Positions 58,237 through 64,000 of a DNA stretch of 64,000 nucleotides are shown here, piece after piece. Position numbers and translations under genes: made by a program. This DNA comes from Thalassospira lucentensis MCCC 1A00383 = DSM 14000 (lineage in GTDB: Bacteria; Pseudomonadota; Alphaproteobacteria; Rhodospirillales; Thalassospiraceae), in contig NZ_ATWN01000004.1 in assembly GCF_000421265.1 (NCBI RefSeq), forward strand, positions 248,001-312,000. The letters run 5' to 3'. Positions within the stretch are counted from its first letter, which is position 1, and each line of letters starts with the position of its first letter. The notes below the pieces were generated by a model that made no database searches, was not told the DNA's origin, and worked only from the letters and a program-made list of their open reading frames with translations.

Positions 58237-59091
58237 TCAGATCGCGGTGGCGCGGTTGGCGTCGATGTAAATCTCGCGCAGGCGTTTGGCAATCGGGCCG
58301 GGGACACCGTCGCCGATTTTCTTGCCATCAATTTCAGCAACCGGGCAGACAAAGGCCGAGGCCGAGGTTGAGAAGGCTTCTTTCGCGTTCTGCGCTTCTT
58401 CAAGGGTGAAGTGGCGTTCTTCGACTTTAAGCTGCAGTTCCTCGGCACATTTAAGGACCGATGCGCGCGTGATGCCGTGCAGGATGTCGGTCGAGAGTTC
58501 GCGGGTGACGATGGTGTTATCCTTGGTCACGATATAGGCGTTGTTCGACGATCCTTCGGTGATGAAACCATCGAGCAGCATCCATGCATCATCGGCACCC
58601 TTGCTTGCGGCTTCGGTTTTGAGAAGCGACGCATAAAGAAGCTGGGTCGTTTTGATGTCGGACCGGCGCCAGCGGATGTCGGGGAAGGTGACGATTTTCT
58701 GACCGCGTTCGGCCAAGGCCGATTTGATCAGCGATTTGGACTGGGTGAACATCACAATGGTTGCCGGGGTTTTCGGGTCAATCGCGAAATCACGATCGCC
58801 AGCCGAGCCACGCGACACCTGAAGGTAAATCAGGCCTTCGGTGATGTTGTTGAGCTTGACCAACTCGCGGTGGGCTTCAAGAAGCTGATCCATGTCAGGC
58901 TTGAATTCGAATTTCAGTTCCGAGAGCGAGCGTTGCAGGCGGGTCATATGGCCCTTGAAATCAATCAACTTGCCATCAAGCACCGAGGTCACTTCATACA
59001 CGCCATCGGCAAACAGGAAGGATCGGTCAAAGATCGAAATCTTGGCTTCGGTTTCTGGCACGAACTGGCCGTCAACATAAACAGTACGCAT
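58237..59091 (-). CDS. dat: D-amino acid aminotransferase
   Basis: A 284-residue fold-type IV PLP enzyme. It begins VYVDGQFVPETEAKISIFDR with SFLFADGVYEV, typical of D-alanine aminotransferase. The PLP lysine is Lys147 in SDIKTTQLLYA, close to Lys145 of the Bacillus enzyme; 'EGSSNNAYIV' and LHGITRASVL form the cofactor site. It supplies or recycles D-alanine/D-glutamate. ATG 59091 follows GGGGAAGTTGCC; longer starts lack homology. Confidence 0.9.
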   Translation of the reverse strand: MRTVYVDGQFVPETEAKISIFDRSFLFADGVYEVTSVLDGKLIDFKGHMTRLQRSLSELKFEFKPDMDQLLEAHRELVKLNNITEGLIYLQVSRGSAGDRDFAIDPKTPATIVMFTQSKSLIKSALAERGQKIVTFPDIRWRRSDIKTTQLLYASLLKTEAASKGADDAWMLLDGFITEGSSNNAYIVTKDNTIVTRELSTDILHGITRASVLKCAEELQLKVEERHFTLEEAQNAKEAFSTSASAFVCPVAEIDGKKIGDGVPGPIAKRLREIYIDANRATAI

Positions 59092-59474
59092 GGCAACTTC
59101 CCCGATACGATGGCGGACGATTGAAATTCCGCAGGTGATGGATGTAAGCGTCGTTTCCATGGTCAAACCCCGCGTGGTGTTCGCACCACAGGGCGTGACC
59201 GTTTGGTCCGACACTATTTAGGGAAACAATTATCACAGTGCGAGGCCGTCTGTCGTGCGAAAGCTTTATATCTTGCGTGTAAAAGGTGGAAAGTTGCTTT
59301 GACACGGCGCAGATGACAGGCCGGTGCAATAATATGCGTGGCAATCGGGCTTTATCGTCGCAGATTGTTCAAAATGTAGAATGTTAAATAAATTCCTTTT
59401 GACCCTAACATAAGTTGAGGTTCTATCGTCCTGTTCATGAGATGAAAAACATCGTTGGGAAATGGAGCCCTGTA
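59092..59474. other. Divergent intergenic region
   Basis: This 383-bp gap between the D-amino acid aminotransferase and N-acetyltransferase genes should carry both promoters. A TTTTGACCCTAACATAA stretch near 59397-59413 again holds the GACCCTAA word of the MITE ends. Nothing else stands out. Confidence 0.45.
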
Positions 59475-60398
59475 ATGAACAATCCCCTGCCAATCGCGAA
59501 CCAAATGTCGGTGTCCCATGACCGCGACAGCCTGCAAAGCCGGATCAATGCCAGCTGGGCCATGCCGACCCGTCGCCCCAAACAGGATGTTGATCTGGAC
59601 GCCTATTTCGCGCGGATTGGCTATGACGGGCCACGGGCGGCAACGCTTGAGGTTTTGCAGAGCCTGCATGCCCTGCATCCGGCCAATATTCCGTTTGAGG
59701 CGATTGATGTGTTTAACGACAAACCGATCAGTATTGCGCCCGAAAAGATCGACCAAAAACTGATCCATGACGGGCGCGGCGGATATTGTTTTGAGCATAA
59801 TTCGCTGTTTGGCCGGGTGCTGCGCAGCCTTGGATTTGAGGTCGAAGGTCTGGCCGGGCGAGTTTTGTGGGGCTATGGCGAAGCCGATATGCCGCGTCCA
59901 CGTTGCCATATGGCCAACCGGGTGATGATCGATGGCGATGCGTGGCTTGCCGATGTCGGGTTGGGGGGATGTGTGCCAACGGCCCCGCTGTTGCTTGATA
60001 TTGCCACCCCGCAAGTCACCCCGCATGACACATACCGGGTCCTCAAGGGCGCGCATGGTTACCGTGTGGAGATGGAACGGGGCGGGGTCTGGAAAGCGGT
60101 GCATGAGATCGACTACGCCCCGGTGGCCGATATCGATTATGAGGTCATGAACTGGTATGCGTCCGATCACCCCGAAAGCGGGTTTTGCAAGACATTGATG
60201 GTCGCACGATCCGCGCCGTTTGCGCGGTTTACCTTGCTCAATAACCGCCTGACCATCCGGCTTGTTTCGGGCGAGGAAGAGCAACATACCTTAAGCGTGG
60301 GGGATATTTCGCAAACGCTGAGAGACATCTTTGGGATCGAGCCGGACCCGCGGTGGCAGGGCACCTTTGCAAGAATGATCAAACACAGTCACGGATGA
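59475..60398 (+). CDS. nat: Arylamine N-acetyltransferase
   Basis: A 307-residue NAT, transferring acetyl from acetyl-CoA to arylamines or hydrazines. The catalytic triad is complete: Cys105 in RGGYCFEHN, His145 in RCHMANRV, Asp160 in WLADVGLGG. 'LHPANIPFEAIDVF' and the C-terminal 'FARFTLLNNRLTIRLVSGEE' fit the family. The N-terminus is ~30 residues longer than usual; ATG 59475 has GGAG upstream, ATG 59562 is possible. Confidence 0.92.
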   Translation: MNNPLPIANQMSVSHDRDSLQSRINASWAMPTRRPKQDVDLDAYFARIGYDGPRAATLEVLQSLHALHPANIPFEAIDVFNDKPISIAPEKIDQKLIHDGRGGYCFEHNSLFGRVLRSLGFEVEGLAGRVLWGYGEADMPRPRCHMANRVMIDGDAWLADVGLGGCVPTAPLLLDIATPQVTPHDTYRVLKGAHGYRVEMERGGVWKAVHEIDYAPVADIDYEVMNWYASDHPESGFCKTLMVARSAPFARFTLLNNRLTIRLVSGEEEQHTLSVGDISQTLRDIFGIEPDPRWQGTFARMIKHSHG

Positions 60399-60435
60399 AC
60401 GACTGTGCGGTGTTTATCGCGATTGTGAATGATCA

Positions 60436-60471
60436 AGGGCGGGGCGTTTATAGCTCCCCGCCCTATTTTTG
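60436..60471. terminator. Bidirectional terminator between NAT and ABC operon
   Basis: AGGGCGGGG/CCCCGCCCT stem with an 11-base loop and a TATTTTT tail, seven bases before the convergent ABC ATPase stop. Confidence 0.87.
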
Positions 60472-60477
60472 CGTGGT

Positions 60478-61599
60478 TTAATCGCGGTGGCTCGGATGGG
60501 GTTCGGTGATCGGGGGCAGGCGCAATTCGGATTTGGTGTCAAAGACATGCACTTTTTCCATGTCAAAGCTGACGTGAATGGTGCTGTCGACGGCATAGTC
60601 CGGGCGGTCCATGGTGAAAATCTTGATCGGTTTATCTGCCAGTGTGGCATGGACAAGGGTTGAAAGACCCATCGGTTCGATCAGATCGACACGGGCGGCG
60701 AGGCCGGAATTGGCATCAGATACGATGGTGATGTGTTCGGGGCGTGCGCCAAGGGTGGCGGCCTGATGGGTTGTTGCTCCTTGGGCGTGCAGAACCGGAA
60801 CCAATGATCCGTCCGACAGACAAATACCTGCGCCATCAGAACCATTATCGTCCTTGGTTTCATAAGTGCCTTCGAGGAAGTTCATGGCAGGCGAGCCGAT
60901 GAAGCTGGCGACGAAGATGTTGGCGGGGTGGTCATAGATTTCGACCGGGCTTCCGACCTGCTGGATGATGCCGTCATGCATGGCGACAATCCGGTCGGCC
61001 ATGGTCATGGCTTCGATCTGATCATGGGTGACATAAACCGACGTCGCACCAAGCCGACGGTGCAGTTTGCGGATTTCGGTGCGCATCTGTTCACGCAGCC
61101 GCGCATCAAGGTTTGATAACGGTTCATCAAACAAAAACGCCTGCGGTTTGCGGACAATCGCGCGCCCCATGGCCACACGTTGGCGCTGCCCGCCCGAAAG
61201 TGCCTTGGGGCGGCGTTCAAGCAATGCGCTGAGCCCCAGGATGTCGGCGACATTGGTGATGGCATCGGCAATTTTTTCCTTGGCGGTTTTGCGCAATGTC
61301 AGCGCGTAGCTCATATTTTCGGCCACCGACATGTGCGGATAAAGGGCATAGGACTGAAACACCATGGCGATGTCGCGGTCTTTCGGTTGCAGGTCATTGA
61401 CGACATTGCCAGCGATTGAGATATCGCCCGATGTGATGTCTTCCAGCCCGGCGATCATGCGCAAAAGCGTTGATTTGCCACAGCCCGACGGGCCGACAAG
61501 GACGATGAATTCGCCGTCGCTGATGTTAAGATCAATGCCGTGCAGCACATCAACTGCACCGTAACTTTTGCGGGCATTTGCAATTTCAATAGAAGCCAT
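60478..61599 (-). CDS. Sugar ABC transporter ATPase (UgpC/MsmX type)
   Basis: A 373-residue CUT1-class ATPase: VGPSGCGKSTLLRMIAGLE (Walker A), LSGGQRQRVAMGRAIVRKP (signature), LFDEPLSNLD (Walker B), VYVTHDQIEAMT (switch). The C-terminal OB-type TOBE domain runs to residue 373. ATG 61599 follows AGGACAACTTTT. Last gene of a leftward operon with two permeases and a binding protein. Confidence 0.93.
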   Translation of the reverse strand: MASIEIANARKSYGAVDVLHGIDLNISDGEFIVLVGPSGCGKSTLLRMIAGLEDITSGDISIAGNVVNDLQPKDRDIAMVFQSYALYPHMSVAENMSYALTLRKTAKEKIADAITNVADILGLSALLERRPKALSGGQRQRVAMGRAIVRKPQAFLFDEPLSNLDARLREQMRTEIRKLHRRLGATSVYVTHDQIEAMTMADRIVAMHDGIIQQVGSPVEIYDHPANIFVASFIGSPAMNFLEGTYETKDDNGSDGAGICLSDGSLVPVLHAQGATTHQAATLGARPEHITIVSDANSGLAARVDLIEPMGLSTLVHATLADKPIKIFTMDRPDYAVDSTIHVSFDMEKVHVFDTKSELRLPPITEPHPSHRD

Positions 61600-61612
61600 A
61601 AAAGTTGTCCTC

Positions 61613-62464
61613 TTATCCTTTGACCGCACCTGCTGTCAGGCCCTGCACCAGATAACGCTGGATCAGCAGGAAGAACAGACAGGCGGGAATAAGTGCCAGC
61701 ACACCAGCAGCCATCATCTGGCCGAAATCGACGCTGAATTTCGAAACGAATGACAAAAGCCCAACCGGGAAGGTCGATGCAGACTCACTGCTGACCAACA
61801 TCAGGGCGAATAAAAGTTCGCTCCAGGCGGCAGTGAAGACAAAGCCAAGTGTTGCCGCCACACCGGGAAGGGTCAGTGGCAAAATGATCGCGCGGAAGGC
61901 CTCAAACCGGGTGTTGCCATCAATCATCGCGGCTTCTTCTAAGTCCTTGGGGATGCCGTCAAAGAATGACTGCATCAGGAAGGTGGCAAACGGCACGTTA
62001 AACGCCGTATAGACAATGATCAGGCCGGTCAGGCTGTCGGTCAGGCCAAGCGGGGCCAGAATTTTAAAGATCGGCGCGATCAGCATGACCAGCGGGAACA
62101 TCTGCGTGATCAGCATCAGGGCGACAATGATCACCTTGCCGCGAAAGGCAAAGCGCGAAAACGCATAGCCGGTCAGGGCGGCGATTACGGTTGTGACCGC
62201 GGCGGTTGTGCCCGCGACAATCACCGAATTCATGAAGTAATGGGGGAAGTTGCTTTGGGTCAGAACGAATGTGTAGTTGTCCCACGTGGTGCGTGACGGC
62301 CACATACGCACACCTTCGGTATAGAGGATGTCGTTTGGCGTCACGGACACCTTAAGCAACCAGTAAAGCGGAAACAGCGCAAAGATCACAAAGGCGGCAA
62401 TCATCAGATAATGGCTGCCCCAATAGAGCATTTTGCGCGTTGATGTGTGTCCGGTCAGGGTCAT
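61613..62464 (-). CDS. Sugar ABC transporter permease (MalG type)
   Basis: A 283-residue inner-membrane permease with six helices and the EAA loop 'EAAMIDGNTRFEAFRAIILP' near residue 190. 'TPNDILYTEGVRMWPSRTTW' at the N-terminus is typical of MalG-like subunits. Pairs with the MalF-type gene upstream (12-bp gap). Confidence 0.92.
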   Translation of the reverse strand: MTLTGHTSTRKMLYWGSHYLMIAAFVIFALFPLYWLLKVSVTPNDILYTEGVRMWPSRTTWDNYTFVLTQSNFPHYFMNSVIVAGTTAAVTTVIAALTGYAFSRFAFRGKVIIVALMLITQMFPLVMLIAPIFKILAPLGLTDSLTGLIIVYTAFNVPFATFLMQSFFDGIPKDLEEAAMIDGNTRFEAFRAIILPLTLPGVAATLGFVFTAAWSELLFALMLVSSESASTFPVGLLSFVSKFSVDFGQMMAAGVLALIPACLFFLLIQRYLVQGLTAGAVKG

Positions 62465-62476
62465 TTGGGGATTTCC

Positions 62477-63418
62477 CTAGTTATCTGAGTGCGTCATGGC
62501 ACGACGCAGCGCAATCACGCTGAGCGCATAGGCCAGCAACAAGACCAGAAGGACTGCGGCAATCGCCGAGGCATAGCCAAAATCAAGGCGGCGGAAGGCC
62601 TGTGTGAAGATGTAGGAGGCAACAATCTGGGTGGAATCAGCCGGGCCGCCCTTGGTCATGACGACAATCAGGTCGGCGAAATTGGCAATCCAGATGGTGC
62701 GCAGCATCAAGGTGATCGCGATGGTGGGTGCTAAGAAGGGTAAAGTGATGCTGACAAACTGCTGGCGCGTGGTTGCGCCATCAATCGATGCGGCCTCGTA
62801 CAATTCTTTGGGGATGGATTGCAGGGCGGCCAGCATGGTGATGGCAAAGAACGGAATGCCAAACCAGATGTTGGCAATGATCGGTCCCCACATCGCAAGA
62901 TCAGGGTCCGACAGGATGTTGTAAGGCTCGGCCATCAGGCCAAGCGAGGTCATCCAGTGGGGCAAGGGACCGACCACCGGGTTAAACATCCATGCCCAGT
63001 TTAAGCCAGACAGGAAGGTCGGCACCGCCCACGGCAGAAACACAAGTGCCTGAATGAGACCACGGCCCAAAAAGGCGCGGTTGAGCAGAAGGGCCAGAAT
63101 AAGGCCAAGGCCGAACTGAAACACCAGCGATCCGAACGTCCACCATGCGGTGTTGGCCAAGGCACCCAAAAACGCCTGATCAGATATCAGGGTTTGGAAA
63201 TGGGCCATGCCGACAAAGCCGCCGCTAAACGGATTGAGGATACGGATGTCGCGGAAGGCATAGCTTAGGCCCAGGATCAGCGGCATCAACATGACCGCAA
63301 TAATCAGAACCAGTGCCGGCGAGACATAAAGATAGGGTTCGAGAATACCGGAAAGTTTTTTGGAGAAGCCCCCCCGTCTTTCGACGGGGAGTTTTCCGGT
63401 TTGCGTTGCCAAAGTCAC
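62477..63418 (-). CDS. Sugar ABC transporter permease (MalF type)
   Basis: A 313-residue permease: six helices and EAA loop 'ELYEAASIDGATTRQQFVSI'. GTG 63418 overlaps the binding-protein stop as GTGA, which suggests translational coupling; ATG 63436 would give a six-residue longer N-terminus inside the upstream gene. The family is CUT1, for oligosaccharides, polyols or glycerol phosphate; the ligand is not evident. Confidence 0.9.
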   Translation of the reverse strand: MTLATQTGKLPVERRGGFSKKLSGILEPYLYVSPALVLIIAVMLMPLILGLSYAFRDIRILNPFSGGFVGMAHFQTLISDQAFLGALANTAWWTFGSLVFQFGLGLILALLLNRAFLGRGLIQALVFLPWAVPTFLSGLNWAWMFNPVVGPLPHWMTSLGLMAEPYNILSDPDLAMWGPIIANIWFGIPFFAITMLAALQSIPKELYEAASIDGATTRQQFVSITLPFLAPTIAITLMLRTIWIANFADLIVVMTKGGPADSTQIVASYIFTQAFRRLDFGYASAIAAVLLVLLLAYALSVIALRRAMTHSDN

Positions 63419-64000
63419 TGCTTTGCCTGCATCCATTTTTGCTGTGCAGCGGTCAGGTATTCCGCCCACTGATTGGCGAGTTCTTCAGGTGTAATCCGGC
63501 CCAGCATGGCTTCCTGACTGGTGCGGATGACCAGGCTGTCCTTAAAGAAGGCGAATTCTTCAAGGTGGGTCGGCATGACGGTCGGATGGACATCCGGGTC
63601 AGACAGTTCGGCAAACCAGCCTTCGAATTGCGGGCTGGCAAAGAACGGGTCGCTTTCGGCACCATCATGGATCGGAAGCGCACCAATGCGTTTGTTCCAC
63701 GCAAGGTTGCTTTCCTTGGACTCAAGATGGGCAATCAGATCCCATGCTTCGTCCTTGTTTTCGCTGTTGGCAAACATCGACCAACCGGCATAACCAATGG
63801 TCGGGAATGCCTTGCCTGATGGGCCTTTGGGCATGGTGGTGACACCAAAGTCCTCTTCCTTCATGCGGCTGGAAATCGCAATCAGGGCGTCGGGGTCCTG
63901 ATCAAGCATCGCACAGGTGCCTGAATAGAAACCGGCAACGATTTCGTTAAAGCCCCAGTTCAGGCTGTCTTTTGGGGCCAGACCGTCCTTGTAAATATCC
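63415..64000 (-). CDS. Sugar ABC transporter solute-binding protein (partial, N-terminus missing)
   Basis: The frame runs open from the window edge to the stop at 63415, so 195 C-terminal residues of a family 1 binding protein are seen. 'DFGVTTMPKGPSGKAFPTIG' with YAGWSMFANSENKDEAWDLI is the usual hinge region. It begins in the window at DIYKDGLAPKDSLNWGFNEI. First visible gene of the operon; signal peptide and promoter lie outside. Confidence 0.9.
   Translation of the reverse strand, partial: DIYKDGLAPKDSLNWGFNEIVAGFYSGTCAMLDQDPDALIAISSRMKEEDFGVTTMPKGPSGKAFPTIGYAGWSMFANSENKDEAWDLIAHLESKESNLAWNKRIGALPIHDGAESDPFFASPQFEGWFAELSDPDVHPTVMPTHLEEFAFFKDSLVIRTSQEAMLGRITPEELANQWAEYLTAAQQKWMQAKQ

Overview
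The window looks like a chromosomal segment of a fairly high-GC alphaproteobacterium. TRAP and ABC uptake systems, LacI-type regulators, an ExoD-like protein, an alphaproteobacterial S24 repressor and a GTA-type holin point that way. Rhodospirillales, perhaps Thalassospira, is my impression; no rRNA or marker gene settles it. I see no rRNA, tRNA, CRISPR array, integrase or complete transposase.

Layout. Positions 1-25 kb and 55-64 kb read as ordinary host DNA. The left part holds a monofunctional proline dehydrogenase, a TetR regulator, a DUF4136 lipoprotein and a class IV aminotransferase. Next is a LacI-controlled, Afu-like ABC uptake operon ending in an inositol-monophosphatase-family gene (4.2-10.9 kb). 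A MASE1/CHASE hybrid histidine kinase and an S24 self-cleaving-type repressor follow. A leftward catabolic operon (15.0-21.1 kb) joins a TRAP transporter, a VOC protein, a RuBisCO-like protein and a DUF1537 acid-sugar kinase, with a divergent LacI regulator. An autotransporter closes the left part.

From about 24.8 to 46.8 kb lies a T7/podovirus-like virion module: portal, scaffold, capsid, tail-collar proteins, tail tubular proteins A and B, internal virion protein, tail fibre, large terminase, SleB endolysin and GTA-type holin. No integrase, replication gene, RNA polymerase or large DNA-ejection protein is seen. It carries a reverse-strand insert between scaffold and capsid. A cargo block (Fic, RES/Xre toxin-antitoxin, GIY-YIG protein) sits just before the terminase. 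It may be a decayed prophage or a domesticated, GTA-like particle module. A promoter with an operator-like site resembling the palindrome upstream of the S24 repressor lies in front of it.

A family of about 27 small GC-rich palindromes (REP-like), often in facing pairs, occurs only between 25.8 and 55.1 kb, almost always between genes. The right flank of the phage module (46.9-55 kb) carries an AT-rich putative nuclease, a ParE/Phd toxin-antitoxin pair, DUF952, ExoD, DUF1413, an old-yellow-enzyme/HxlR pair, pyrD with a lysine/alanine-rich tail, a HAD protein and a possible nucleotidyltransferase two-gene system.

The last 9 kb hold an EamA exporter, a 274-bp MITE-like element, a LysR/SDR divergent pair, a D-amino-acid aminotransferase, an arylamine N-acetyltransferase and a CUT1-type sugar ABC transporter that runs off the right edge.
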